Part shown: positions 18,853 through 29,356 of the stretch, piece after piece | How the letters are laid out: each line of letters begins with the position of its first letter | Numbering within the stretch: the first letter of the stretch is position 1 | The notes under the pieces: model-generated | The model's database searches: none | Seen by the model: the letters and a program-made list of their open reading frames with translations, nothing else | Told to the model about the DNA's origin: nothing | Translations under genes and position numbers: made by a program | Assembly (NCBI RefSeq): GCF_008704795.1 | Contig: NZ_CP023690.1 | Span: forward strand, 6,644,501 to 6,708,500 | Length of the DNA: 64,000 bases | Direction: 5' to 3' | Origin: Streptomyces spectabilis | Lineage (GTDB): Bacteria > Actinomycetota > Actinomycetes > Streptomycetales > Streptomycetaceae

Positions 18853-21800
18853 ATGAGCGGGCAGACGGCCTCCGCGTCCGTCCTCGACGGCGGGCTCGGC
18901 GCCCCCTTGCCCTCGCCGGGAGCGCCCATGGCGCGGCGCCCGGCACCGAGCGGCGGCACGGGCCTGCTCTCGCAGGTCTTCCTGCTGCTGATCTGCGGCG
19001 GCTATGCCACCGGGTCCGCCCTCGGCTGGGGCTCCACCCGGCTCGCGCTCATCATGGGCGACTTCGGCCTCAGCGCCGCCGCCGCGGCCGCCGCGGTCTC
19101 CTGCTTCTTCTACTCCCGCACCCGGCGCAGCCGCTTTCGACCCGCGTGGCTGCTGTTCGCGCTCTCCTCCGCGATGGCGGCCTGCGGAAACGCGGTGTGG
19201 GGATGGCACGAGGTCGTCCTGGGGCAGCGTGTGCCCGAGCGCGGCTTCGCGGACCTGTTCTTCCTGTGCTTCGCGCCGCCCGCGATCATCGGCCTGCTCG
19301 TGCTCGCCAAGCGCCCGGTCACCAAGGCCGGCTGGGTGTGCCTCGGGCTCGACGCCTGGCTCATCGGCGGCTCGCTGCTCACGCTCTCCTGGAGCCTCGC
19401 CCTCGCGCACACCGCGCAGTTCGAAGGCCCGGGCGTCGCGCACGCCGCGCTGTCGCTCGCGTACCCGCTCCTGGACATCGCCCTCGTCAGCATGGTCCTG
19501 GCGCTGCACTTCAGGCGCTCATCGGCGAACCGCACCGCCGTGAACACCGCGATCGGGGCCCTCGCGCTCACCGTGATGTGCGACGCCCTGTTCACCTCGC
19601 CGCTGCTGCACGCCAGCTACCGCTCCGGCCAGCTGCTCGACGCGGGCTGGTTCGCCGGTTCCCTGCTCCTCGCCTACGCCCCGTGGGCGACGCCCCGGCA
19701 GGGACGCGCCGACACGGACCCCACGCGCCTGGGGCACCGCCCGTACGACAGGCCGCGCGCCGCGAGCGTGCGCGACGTACGAGGCGCCCGTGACCCCCAC
19801 GACGTACGGGACGTGCGGGACGTGCACACCGCGCGGGATCCGCGTGACGTACGGGACGTGCGGGACGGGCGTGATCCGCGCGACCACGAGCGGGGCGACG
19901 CCGTGCGGTACGCGACGACCCGGCCCATCGCCGGCTCGCTCGCCGCCCTCACGCCGTACCTGGCCGCCGCCGTCTGCACGCTCGGGATCCTCTACAACGT
20001 CCTGAACGGCCGCAGCGTCGACGAGGTCGTGCTCTTCACCGCGGGCACCGTCGTCCTCGCGCTCGTCGTGCGGCAGGGCATCATGCTGCTCGACAACATC
20101 ACGCTCACCCAGGAACTGGCCCAGAAGGAGAACCACTTCCGCTCCCTGGTGCAGGGTTCCAGCGACGTCATCATGATCGCCGCCCCGAGCGGCATCCTGC
20201 GGTACGTCAGCCCTGCCGCCGCCGGGGTCTACGGCCGCGAGGCGGACGACCTCGTCGGCTCCGAGCTGGCCACGCTCATGCACCCGGAGGACCTCGGCCG
20301 CGTGGTCCACGAGGTGCGCCGCTTCCTCGCCGCCAACCCCGTGGAGGAGCCCACGACGCGGATCGAGTGCCGCTTCAAGTCCGGCAGCGGTGAATGGCTC
20401 AATGTGGAGTCCACCGTCAACCGCCACCACGGCGGTCTCATCTTCAACAGCCGGGACGTGACCGAACGGGTGCGCCTCCAGGCGCAGTTGCAGCACAACG
20501 CCGAGCACGATCCGCTCACCGACCTGCCCAACCGGGCACTCTTCACCCGCCGAGTCGCGCAAGCGCTCGGCGGTCGCAGAGTCACCGACCGGGGCACGGC
20601 CGTCCTCTTCATCGACCTCGACGGCTTCAAGGCCGTCAACGACACCATCGGCCACCAGGCGGGCGACGAACTCCTCGTGATGGCCGCCCAGCGCCTCCAG
20701 GAGGCCGTCCGCTCGTCGGACACCGCCTCGCGCCTCGGCGGCGACGAGTTCGCCGCCCTCATCGTCGGCGACGGCACCCGCGACCAGGCCGCGCGCGAGA
20801 AGCACATCATGGAGCTGGCCGACCGGCTGCGGCTCAGACTCTCCCAGCCGTACGACATCGACGGCAACGATGTCCGGGTGGCCGCGTCCATCGGCGTCGC
20901 CTTCGCCGAGCCGGGCGTCGGCGCGGGCGAGCTGCTGCGCAACGCCGACCTCGCGATGTACCGCGCGAAGGCGGCGGGCAAGGGCCGCGTGGAGCTGTAC
21001 GCGCCCCAGATGCAGGCCGACGTCGCCCGCAAGGCCGAGCTCGCCACCCGGCTGCGCAGCGCCCTGCACGAGGGCGAGTTCACGCTCCTGCACCAGCCCG
21101 TCGTGGCCCTCGACAGTGGCCGGATCACCTCGGTCGCCGCCCAGGCGCGGTGGCGCTCGGCCCAGGGCATCATGTTCACGCCCGCCGAGTTCCTGCGCAC
21201 CGCCGAGGACGGCGACCGCACCGCCGAGCTGGGCCGCTGGCTGCTCCAGGAGGCCGTCGAGCAGGCCGCGGACCGCGCTCTCGCCGGGCACGCGATGCCC
21301 GTCTCCGTACGGATCGGCGCGCGCCGCCTGGTCGACCGCTCCCTGCCGCTGGGCTCCCTCGAAGCCCTGCTCACCCGGCACGGGCTGCCGTCCGGCGCGC
21401 TCGTCATCGAGCTCGCGGACAGCGACCCGCGGGTCTCCCTCGACGAGCTCGAGCGCCGCCTCACCTCCCTGCGGCGGCTCGGCGTCCGGGTCGCGCTCGA
21501 CGGCTTCGGCAGCGGCTGCGCGGCGATCACGGCGCTGCGGCGGCTCCCCGTCGACGTCCTGAAGCTGGACCGCGGGCTCGTCGAGGGCGTCGTGGAGTCC
21601 GCGCGCCTGCACAAGATCACGGCCGGTCTCCTGCGCATCGCCACCGACCTCGGCCTCGACTCGGTCGCCGACGGCGTGGACCACCCCGAGCAGGTCGTGG
21701 CGCTGCGCGCGATGGGCTGCACGCACGGGCAGGGCATGGCGTTCTCCGGCCCGCTCGACGAGTACCGGCTGCGCCGGGCGCTCGCGATGGGGGAGTACCC

Positions 21801-21960
21801 GGTGCCGCGCGGCCCGGTGGAGCCGGTGTGCGTGGGCGGTCCCGCCGTGGCGCCCCCGGACGCCTTCGGCGGCGCGAGCGCGGCCTATGTGTCCGGGACG
21901 GTGGCCGGGGCCACCCCGTTCGGCCGCTCACATGCTGAGACGCCCGTCCCACCTACTTGA
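18853..21960 (+). CDS. cdgD: Membrane PAS-GGDEF-EAL cyclic-di-GMP protein (probable CdgD)
   Basis: 1035 residues from the preferred ATG. About eight transmembrane helices (residues 40-280) lead into a cytoplasmic-type Arg-Asp-Val repeat linker (304-350) and two more helices (about 360-420). A PAS domain follows (from 427, ENHFRSLVQGSSDVIMIAAP), then GGDEF (motif intact, residues 629-633) and an EAL domain. The EAL signature is degenerate: A763-Q764-A765 replaces EAL, the Asn of VSVN is Arg (VSVRIG), and DDFG reads DGFG. Diguanylate cyclase activity is therefore plausible, but phosphodiesterase activity is unlikely. Streptomyces CdgD is encoded directly upstream of ilvB, which supports the name. 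Alternative start: ATG 18445. Its stop codon overlaps the TTGACA upstream of the ilvB leader. Confidence 0.85.
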   Translation: MSGQTASASVLDGGLGAPLPSPGAPMARRPAPSGGTGLLSQVFLLLICGGYATGSALGWGSTRLALIMGDFGLSAAAAAAAVSCFFYSRTRRSRFRPAWLLFALSSAMAACGNAVWGWHEVVLGQRVPERGFADLFFLCFAPPAIIGLLVLAKRPVTKAGWVCLGLDAWLIGGSLLTLSWSLALAHTAQFEGPGVAHAALSLAYPLLDIALVSMVLALHFRRSSANRTAVNTAIGALALTVMCDALFTSPLLHASYRSGQLLDAGWFAGSLLLAYAPWATPRQGRADTDPTRLGHRPYDRPRAASVRDVRGARDPHDVRDVRDVHTARDPRDVRDVRDGRDPRDHERGDAVRYATTRPIAGSLAALTPYLAAAVCTLGILYNVLNGRSVDEVVLFTAGTVVLALVVRQGIMLLDNITLTQELAQKENHFRSLVQGSSDVIMIAAPSGILRYVSPAAAGVYGREADDLVGSELATLMHPEDLGRVVHEVRRFLAANPVEEPTTRIECRFKSGSGEWLNVESTVNRHHGGLIFNSRDVTERVRLQAQLQHNAEHDPLTDLPNRALFTRRVAQALGGRRVTDRGTAVLFIDLDGFKAVNDTIGHQAGDELLVMAAQRLQEAVRSSDTASRLGGDEFAALIVGDGTRDQAAREKHIMELADRLRLRLSQPYDIDGNDVRVAASIGVAFAEPGVGAGELLRNADLAMYRAKAAGKGRVELYAPQMQADVARKAELATRLRSALHEGEFTLLHQPVVALDSGRITSVAAQARWRSAQGIMFTPAEFLRTAEDGDRTAELGRWLLQEAVEQAADRALAGHAMPVSVRIGARRLVDRSLPLGSLEALLTRHGLPSGALVIELADSDPRVSLDELERRLTSLRRLGVRVALDGFGSGCAAITALRRLPVDVLKLDRGLVEGVVESARLHKITAGLLRIATDLGLDSVADGVDHPEQVVALRAMGCTHGQGMAFSGPLDEYRLRRALAMGEYPVPRGPVEPVCVGGPAVAPPDAFGGASAAYVSGTVAGATPFGRSHAETPVPPT
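21931..21949 (+). promoter_or_regulatory. Element shared with cimA, upstream of the ilvB leader
   Basis: The 19-mer CATGCTGAGACGCCCGTCC matches 59495-59513 upstream of the cimA leader at 17 of 19 positions. It lies 63 bases before the leader-peptide ATG, inside the end of the preceding coding sequence. TTGACA (21957-21962), an 18-bp spacer and GAGGGT (21981-21986) form a possible promoter that would start transcription close to the leader ATG. Confidence 0.6.
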
Positions 21961-21993
21961 CAGTGGTGGCGCGCCGGGGGGAGGGTCAGTGCC

Positions 21994-22035
21994 ATGCGCA
22001 CCCGAATTCTCGTACTTGGAAAGCGCGTCGGCTGA
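21994..22035 (+). CDS. ilvB leader peptide
   Basis: Thirteen-residue peptide MRTRILVLGKRVG with a run of Ile-Leu-Val-Leu and a later Val, encoded between a possible promoter and a terminator in front of ilvB. GGGGAGG at 21978-21984 could serve as ribosome site if transcription starts further upstream. The composition is what a ribosome-mediated attenuator for branched-chain amino acid genes needs: starvation for Ile, Leu or Val stalls the ribosome and lets the terminator be bypassed. The ORF is directly visible; its function is inferred from this layout. Confidence 0.75.
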   Translation: MRTRILVLGKRVG

Positions 22036-22091
22036 AGCTGGTGAGCCCGGTCCCGATACCGGAGGAACCCAGCGACCGCACCCGGCGCGCT

Positions 22092-22125
22092 CCCCTCGCT
22101 TGCCCCACGGCACGAGGGGTTTTTT
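22092..22125 (+). terminator. ilvB attenuator (intrinsic terminator)
   Basis: CCCCTCG (22092-22098) pairs with CGAGGGG (22113-22119), with an extra TGC/GCA pairing inside. Six T residues (22120-22125) follow at once, rare in this G+C-rich sequence. A short hairpin, CCGGT/ACCGG, lies between the leader stop and this stem. About 100 bases separate the T-tract from the ilvB start. Confidence 0.85.
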
Positions 22126-22224
22126 GTTGCATCAGCACTGCCAAACCCAGGCAAAAACCCCGCTAAATCCCCGCCGAACGTTTCAAGCGGGACCTCAGCG
22201 AAATCCCTCAGCTTCGAGAAGAGA

Positions 22225-24087
22225 ATGCCGATGACCGAGCAGGCCACCGGGGCCAGCCATCCGCAGCCGCGGCCCCGATCCTCTGGACAGCAGCAGTCCG
22301 CGCCCGTCGAGCACGTCACGGGTGCGCAGTCCCTGATCCGTTCGCTCGAGGAAGTCGGGGCCGACACCGTATTCGGCATTCCCGGAGGCGCGATCCTCCC
22401 GGCGTACGACCCGATGATGGACTCCACGCGCGTCCGTCACATCCTGGTCCGCCACGAGCAGGGCGCGGGCCACGCGGCCACCGGTTACGCCCAGGCCACC
22501 GGCAGGGTCGGCGTCTGCATGGCCACCTCGGGCCCCGGTGCCACCAACCTGGTCACGCCCATCGCGGACGCCCACATGGACTCGGTGCCGCTCGTCGCCA
22601 TCACCGGCCAGGTCTCCTCCAAGGCCATCGGCACGGACGCCTTCCAGGAGGCGGACATCGTCGGCATCACCATGCCGATCACCAAGCACAACTTCCTGGT
22701 CACCAAGGCCGAGGACATCCCGCGCACCATCGCGGAGGCCTTCCACATCGCCTCCACGGGCCGCCCGGGCCCCGTCCTCGTCGACATCGCCAAGGACGCG
22801 CTGCAGGCGCGGACCACGTTCTCCTGGCCGCCGCAGCAGGAGCTGCCCGGCTACCGCCCGGTGACCAAGCCGCACGCCAAGCAGATCCGCGAGGCGGCGA
22901 AGCTCATCACCGCCGCGAAGCGCCCCGTCCTGTACGTCGGCGGCGGCGTCATCAAGGCCGGCGCCACCGCCGAGCTGAAGGTCCTCGCCGAGCTCACCGG
23001 CGCGCCCGTCACCACCACCCTGATGGCGCTCGGCGCGTTCCCCGACAGCCACCCGCTGCACGTGGGCATGCCGGGCATGCACGGTGCGGTCACCGCCGTC
23101 ACCGCGCTGCAGAAGGCCGACCTGATCGTCGCCCTCGGCGCCCGCTTCGACGACCGCGTCACCGGCAAGCTGGACAGCTTCGCCCCGTTCGCGAAGATCG
23201 TGCACGCCGACATCGACCCGGCCGAGATCGGCAAGAACCGCGCCGCCGACGTGCCGATCGTCGGCGACGCCCGCGAGGTCATCGCCGACCTCGTCCAGGC
23301 CATCCAGGCCGAGCACACCGCGGGCCACACCGGCGACTACACCGCCTGGTGGGCCGACCTGAACCGCTGGCGCGACACGTACCCGCTCGGCTACGACCAC
23401 CCCGACAACGGCCAGCTCGCGCCGCAGCAGGTCATCGAGCGCATCGGCCAACTGGCGCCCGAGGGCACGGTCTTCGCCGCGGGTGTCGGCCAGCACCAGA
23501 TGTGGGCCGCGCACTTCATCCAGTACGAGCGGCCCGCGACCTGGCTCAACTCCGGCGGCGCGGGAACGATGGGCTACGCCGTCCCGGCCGCGATGGGCGC
23601 CAAGGCCGGTGAGCCCGACAAGACCGTCTGGGCCATCGACGGCGACGGCTGCTTCCAGATGACCAATCAGGAGCTGACCACCTGCGCCCTGAACAACATC
23701 CCGATCAAGGTCGCCATCATCAACAACGGCGCCCTGGGGATGGTCCGCCAGTGGCAGACGCTGTTCTACAACCAGCGCTACTCCAACACGGTCCTGCACT
23801 CCGGCCCCGGCGCCGACGGCAAGCAGCCGAGCGCGGGCACCCGCGTCCCGGACTTCGTCAAGCTGTCCGAGGCGATGGGCTGTTACGCGATCCGCTGTGA
23901 GGACCCGGCCGACCTCGACAAGGTCATCGAGGAGGCCAACGCCATCAACGACCGCCCCGTCGTGATCGACTTCATCGTCCACGAGGACGCCCAGGTCTGG
24001 CCGATGGTCGCGGCGGGCACCTCGAACGACGAGGTCATGGCCGCCCGGGGCGTGCGCCCCGACTTCGGCGACGGCGAAGACGACTGA
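22225..24087 (+). CDS. ilvB: Acetolactate synthase large subunit
   Basis: 620 residues, full length for the catalytic subunit of acetohydroxyacid synthase. This thiamine-diphosphate and FAD enzyme condenses pyruvate with pyruvate or 2-oxobutyrate in Val/Leu/Ile synthesis. The catalytic Glu is E78 in [15 protein letters not shown], followed by [20 protein letters not shown]. The ThDP-binding motif starts at [14 protein letters not shown]. The first 30 residues are a variable Pro/Gln-rich extension. Regulated by the leader-peptide attenuator upstream. ilvH follows after 26 bases, and ilvC follows ilvH after 86. Confidence 0.98.
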   Translation: MPMTEQATGASHPQPRPRSSGQQQSAPVEHVTGAQSLIRSLEEVGADTVFGIPGGAILPAYDPMMDSTRVRHILVRHEQGAGHAATGYAQATGRVGVCMATSGPGATNLVTPIADAHMDSVPLVAITGQVSSKAIGTDAFQEADIVGITMPITKHNFLVTKAEDIPRTIAEAFHIASTGRPGPVLVDIAKDALQARTTFSWPPQQELPGYRPVTKPHAKQIREAAKLITAAKRPVLYVGGGVIKAGATAELKVLAELTGAPVTTTLMALGAFPDSHPLHVGMPGMHGAVTAVTALQKADLIVALGARFDDRVTGKLDSFAPFAKIVHADIDPAEIGKNRAADVPIVGDAREVIADLVQAIQAEHTAGHTGDYTAWWADLNRWRDTYPLGYDHPDNGQLAPQQVIERIGQLAPEGTVFAAGVGQHQMWAAHFIQYERPATWLNSGGAGTMGYAVPAAMGAKAGEPDKTVWAIDGDGCFQMTNQELTTCALNNIPIKVAIINNGALGMVRQWQTLFYNQRYSNTVLHSGPGADGKQPSAGTRVPDFVKLSEAMGCYAIRCEDPADLDKVIEEANAINDRPVVIDFIVHEDAQVWPMVAAGTSNDEVMAARGVRPDFGDGEDD

Positions 24088-24113
24088 GAGCACCAGGAAG
24101 AAGGACAGACCCC

Positions 24114-25732
<1,619 letters not shown>

Positions 25733-25741
25733 GGCTCACGT

Positions 25742-25776
25742 CGGCGGGGCCGGGGCGCACCGCCCCGGCCCCGCCG
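25742..25776 (+). terminator. Terminator of the ilvBHC operon
   Basis: A perfect 16-bp stem (25742-25757 with 25761-25776) with loop CAC starts nine bases after the ilvC stop. Confidence 0.85.
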
Positions 25777-25802
25777 CTCTCCGTGAGGACTCTCCGTGAG
25801 GG

Positions 25803-25850
25803 CACGGGGCTCCGCCCCGGACCCCGCTCCTCAAACGCCGGAGGGGCTGA
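25803..25850. repeat. Intergenic palindromic repeat, partial copy 3
   Basis: A GGGGCTCCGCCCC hairpin is followed by CTCCTCAAACGCCGGAGGGG, which is one arm of the family seen at 0.8, 15.9 and 27.7 kb; the opposite arm is missing. The rest of the gap to serA (25851-26058) holds a possible -10, TACACT at 25940-25945, and no gene. Confidence 0.65.
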
Positions 25851-26058
25851 TTCCAGGCCGAGCTCCTAGTTGTCCGTGGCGGCCATCCTCGTCCGGGTGA
25901 TCCTTCCAGTCAGGCGCATAAGGCCCCCGCAGACGCCACTACACTGCAAACCACATTCGCGTCAGGCCCACAGCGTCGTGCGTCTTCCACGCGGCTAGCC
26001 ACCTCCACCGCCTGCGGCCGTCGGGACGGCCGTCCGCATTGGACTTGTGAGGACTCAC

Positions 26059-27663
26059 GTGAGCACTGCTGCCAACGGCAAACCGGTCGTACTCATCGCT
26101 GAAGAGCTGTCGCCCGCGACCGTCGAAGCCCTGGGCCCCGACTTCGAGATCCGGCGCTGCAACGGCGCGGACCGCGCGGAGCTGCTGCCCGCCATCGCCG
26201 ACGTCGACGCCATCCTGGTCCGCTCCGCGACCAAGGTCGACGCCGAGGCCATCGCCGCCGCCCGCAAGCTGAAGGTCGTCGCCCGCGCGGGCGTCGGCCT
26301 CGACAACGTCGACGTCTCCGCCGCCACCAAGGCGGGCGTCATGGTGGTGAACGCCCCCACCTCGAACATCGTCACCGCCGCCGAGCTGGCCTGTGGCCTG
26401 CTCCTGGCCACCGCCCGCAACATCCCGCAGGCCAACACGGCGCTGAAGAACGGCGAGTGGAAGCGCTCCAAGTACACCGGGGTGGAGCTGGCCGAGAAGA
26501 CCCTCGGCGTCGTCGGCCTCGGCCGCATCGGCGCGCTCGTGGCGCAGCGGATGTCCGCGTTCGGCATGAAGGTCGTCGCCTACGACCCGTACGTACAGCC
26601 CGCGCGCGCCGCGCAGATGGGCGTGAAGGTGCTCTCCCTCGACGAGCTGCTCGAGGTCTCGGACTTCATCACCGTGCACCTGCCGAAGACGCCCGAGACG
26701 GTGGGCCTCATCGGCGACGACGCGCTGCACAAGGTCAAGCCGGCGGTGCGGATCGTGAACGCCGCCCGCGGCGGCATCGTGGACGAGGAAGCGCTGTACT
26801 CCGCGCTCAAGGAGGGCCGCGTCGCGGGTGCCGGCCTCGATGTGTACGCGAAGGAGCCGTGCACCGACTCCCCGCTGTTCGAGCTCGACCAGGTCGTGTG
26901 CACCCCGCACCTCGGCGCGTCCACCGACGAGGCGCAGGAGAAGGCGGGCATCTCGGTCGCCAAGTCCGTGCGGCTCGCGCTCGCGGGCGAGCTGGTCCCC
27001 GACGCGGTGAACGTCCAGGGCGGTGTCATCGCCGAGGACGTGCGCCCCGGACTGCCGCTCGCCGAGAAGCTCGGCCGGATCTTCACCGCCCTCGCGGGCG
27101 AGGTCGCGGTCCGGCTCGACGTCGAGGTGTACGGCGAGATCACCCAGCACGACGTGAAGGTGCTCGAACTGTCCGCGCTCAAGGGCGTGTTCGAGGACGT
27201 CGTCGACGAGACCGTCTCGTACGTGAACGCGCCGCTGTTCGCGCAGGAGCGCGGCGTCGAGGTGCGGCTCACCACCTCCTCGGAGTCGCCCGACCACCGC
27301 AACGTGGTCACCGTGCGCGGCACGCTCGGCGACGGCGAGGAGGTCGCGGTGTCCGGCACGCTCGCCGGACCCAAGAACCACCAGAAGATCGTCGCGGTCG
27401 GCGACTACGACGTGGACCTGGCGCTCGCCGACCACATGGTCGTGCTGCGGTACGCGGACCGGCCCGGTGTCGTCGGCACCGTCGGGCGCGTCCTCGGGGA
27501 GGCCGGGATCAACATCGCGGGCATGCAGGTCGCTCGCGCTGACGTGGGCGGGGAGGCACTGGCCGTCCTCACCGTCGACGACACCGTGCCGGCCGGGGTG
27601 CTGGCGGAGGTCGCCGCCGAGATCGGGGCCACGTCCGCCCGTTCGGTGAACCTGGCCGACTGA
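26059..27663 (+). CDS. serA: D-3-phosphoglycerate dehydrogenase
   Basis: 534 residues, the long SerA form with catalytic, intervening (ASB) and C-terminal ACT domains. It catalyses the first step of serine synthesis, 3-phosphoglycerate to 3-phosphohydroxypyruvate with NAD. The NAD motif is TLGVVGLGRIGALVAQR. The catalytic Arg (NAARGGIVDEEAL), Glu (DVYAKEPC) and His (TPHLGASTDEAQ) are all present. The ACT domain starts near YADRPGVVGTVGRVLGEAGINI and suggests serine feedback control. GTG 26059 is preferred over GTG 26047 because GAGG lies just upstream. It sits after ilvBHC but has its own promoter region and shares a bidirectional terminator with the MFS gene. Confidence 0.97.
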   Translation: MSTAANGKPVVLIAEELSPATVEALGPDFEIRRCNGADRAELLPAIADVDAILVRSATKVDAEAIAAARKLKVVARAGVGLDNVDVSAATKAGVMVVNAPTSNIVTAAELACGLLLATARNIPQANTALKNGEWKRSKYTGVELAEKTLGVVGLGRIGALVAQRMSAFGMKVVAYDPYVQPARAAQMGVKVLSLDELLEVSDFITVHLPKTPETVGLIGDDALHKVKPAVRIVNAARGGIVDEEALYSALKEGRVAGAGLDVYAKEPCTDSPLFELDQVVCTPHLGASTDEAQEKAGISVAKSVRLALAGELVPDAVNVQGGVIAEDVRPGLPLAEKLGRIFTALAGEVAVRLDVEVYGEITQHDVKVLELSALKGVFEDVVDETVSYVNAPLFAQERGVEVRLTTSSESPDHRNVVTVRGTLGDGEEVAVSGTLAGPKNHQKIVAVGDYDVDLALADHMVVLRYADRPGVVGTVGRVLGEAGINIAGMQVARADVGGEALAVLTVDDTVPAGVLAEVAAEIGATSARSVNLAD

Positions 27664-27689
27664 CGGGTCCCGCCTTCATCGGCGCTTCG

Positions 27690-27744
27690 CGCCTCGTCCT
27701 CAAACGCCGGACGGGCTGGAACTTTCCAGCCCGTCCGGCGTTTG
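27690..27744. terminator. Bidirectional terminator formed by repeat copy 4
   Basis: A perfect 20-bp stem (27701-27720 with 27725-27744) has the 4-nt loop ACTT. The stem sequence, CAAACGCCGGACGGGCTGGA, is the palindromic repeat family in its most compact form. It lies between the convergent serA and MFS genes and can serve both. Confidence 0.88.
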
Positions 27745-27756
27745 CGTGCGCCCTGC

Positions 27757-29259
27757 TCAGCGCAGCGCCCTCGCCGCCAGGGCCGCCGCCGCGAGCAGGA
27801 CGAGGGCACCCGCCAGGGCCGCGATGTGCATGCCGCTGGTGAAGGCGGTCCGGGCCGCGGCCGTCAGGGCGTCCGCCGCCGTGGGCGGGAGCTGGGAGGC
27901 GACCGCCACGGCGCCGCCCAGGGTCTCGCGGGCCGCGTCCGGGGCCGTGTCCGGCATCTCGTGGCGGAACACCGCCGTGCCGATGGAGCCCAGGACCGCC
28001 ATCCCGAGGGCGCCGCCGAACTCCTGGCCCGTCTCCAGGAGGGACGAGGCCGCGCCCGCCTTCTCCGCGGGGGCCGCCCCGAGCGCCAGGTCCGTCAGCT
28101 GGGAGCCCACGACCACGGCCCCGCAGGCGAGCACCCCGGCCCCGGCGAGCACCGTCCACATCGCGTCCGTACCGGCGGCGAAGAGCAGGCCGTAGCCGCA
28201 GGCCGAGAGCGCGAAGCCGCCCGCGACCACGTGGGCCCGCGCCGCGCCCCCGCGCACCGCCGCCGTCGCGACCGGCGCGGCGAAGCCGATGAGGACCGAG
28301 GGGAGCAGCGCCCACAGCGCGGCCTCCAGCGCGCTCTTGCCGAGCACCGACTGGAGGTACTGCGTGGTGAAGTACGCCGAACCGAGCATCGCGAAGGACG
28401 AGATGAGGTTCAGCGCGACGGCGGTCCCGAAGCCCCGGCCGCCGCGGAAGAGGGCGGGGGAGATCAGCGGCGACGACGCGGTGAGCTGACGGCGCACGAA
28501 GAGCACGGCGAAGAGGGCGCCGACCACGAGTGAGGCGACGTACGGCCACCGCACCCCCTGGGACGGCAGCTCCTTGAGGCCGTAGACCACGGGCAGCACC
28601 GCCGCGAGGGACAGGGGCACGCTCAGCAGGTCGAAGCGGCCCGGACGCGGGTCCTTGGACTCGGGGATGAGGACGGGCGCGAGGATCAGGAGCAGCACCA
28701 TCGCGGGCAGGTTGACCAGGAAGACAGAGCCCCACCAGAAGAACTCGACGAGGACGCCGCTGAGCACCGAGCCGAGCGCGACGCCGCCGACCATGACCCC
28801 CGACCAGATGCCGATCGCCGTGGCGCGCTGACCGGGGTCGCGGAACAGGGTGCGGACCAGCGCCATCGTGGACGGCATCAGGGTCGCGCCGCCGATGCCG
28901 AGGACCGCGCGGGCGGCGATGAGCAGCTCCGGGCTCGTGGCGTAGGCGGCGGTGAGGGACGCCGCGCCGAAGGCGGCCGCGCCGATCAGCAGGAGCTTGC
29001 GGCGGCCGATGCGGTCGCCGAGCGAGCCCATGGTCATCAGCAGACCCGCGAGCACGAACGCGTAGATGTCGAAGATCCACAGCTGCTGGGTGCCGCTGGG
29101 CTCCAGGTCGGCGTTCAAGGCGGGGACCGCGAAGTAGAGGACCGACACGTCCATCGACACGAGCAGCAGCGGCAGCATCAGGACGGCCAGGGCCGTCCAC
29201 TCCTTGCGGCCCGCGCGGTCGGTGGCGGGGGCGGGCGGAGGCGGGGTTGTCGTGGTCAT
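27757..29259 (-). CDS. MFS drug exporter, DHA2 type
   Basis: 500 residues with about 14 hydrophobic helices. The segment RRKEWTALAVLMLPLLLVSM-type start, LYFAVPALNADLEPSGTQQL, the loop MTMGSLGDRIGRRKLLLIG (MFS motif A) and ARAVLGIGGATLMPSTMALV (motif C-like region) fit QacA/SmvA-type proton antiporters. It probably exports cationic drugs or related compounds. ATG 29259 is chosen; a longer frame upstream reads through the operator region and is not credible. Divergent from the tetR gene, with three operator-like boxes in the 97-bp gap. Confidence 0.9.
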   Translation of the reverse strand: MTTTTPPPPAPATDRAGRKEWTALAVLMLPLLLVSMDVSVLYFAVPALNADLEPSGTQQLWIFDIYAFVLAGLLMTMGSLGDRIGRRKLLLIGAAAFGAASLTAAYATSPELLIAARAVLGIGGATLMPSTMALVRTLFRDPGQRATAIGIWSGVMVGGVALGSVLSGVLVEFFWWGSVFLVNLPAMVLLLILAPVLIPESKDPRPGRFDLLSVPLSLAAVLPVVYGLKELPSQGVRWPYVASLVVGALFAVLFVRRQLTASSPLISPALFRGGRGFGTAVALNLISSFAMLGSAYFTTQYLQSVLGKSALEAALWALLPSVLIGFAAPVATAAVRGGAARAHVVAGGFALSACGYGLLFAAGTDAMWTVLAGAGVLACGAVVVGSQLTDLALGAAPAEKAGAASSLLETGQEFGGALGMAVLGSIGTAVFRHEMPDTAPDAARETLGGAVAVASQLPPTAADALTAAARTAFTSGMHIAALAGALVLLAAAALAARALR

Positions 29260-29283
29260 GGGGCAGGACTGTACGGTCGTCTT

Positions 29284-29334
29284 AGACGGTTGTCTAGAAC
29301 GACTGTGTAAGACGCTTGTCTTGGACGGTTGTCT
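29284..29334. promoter_or_regulatory. Three 12-bp operator boxes between MFS and tetR
   Basis: AGACGGTTGTCT at 29284-29295, AGACGCTTGTCT at 29310-29321 and GGACGGTTGTCT at 29323-29334 share the palindromic frame AGAC-N4-GTCT, with starts 26 and 13 bp apart. A promoter for the tetR gene overlaps them: TTGGAC (29321-29326), an 18-bp spacer and TAGGGT (29345-29350), only six bases before the tetR ATG. Most likely the autoregulatory operator of the TetR protein. Confidence 0.75.
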
Positions 29335-29356
29335 GGGGCGGGCGTAGGGTGCGCGC

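Noticed and set aside
25803..25850. Repeat arm after ilvC as an insertion-sequence end
   Set aside because: No transposase, target duplication or paired terminal repeat; it is a single arm of a small intergenic repeat.
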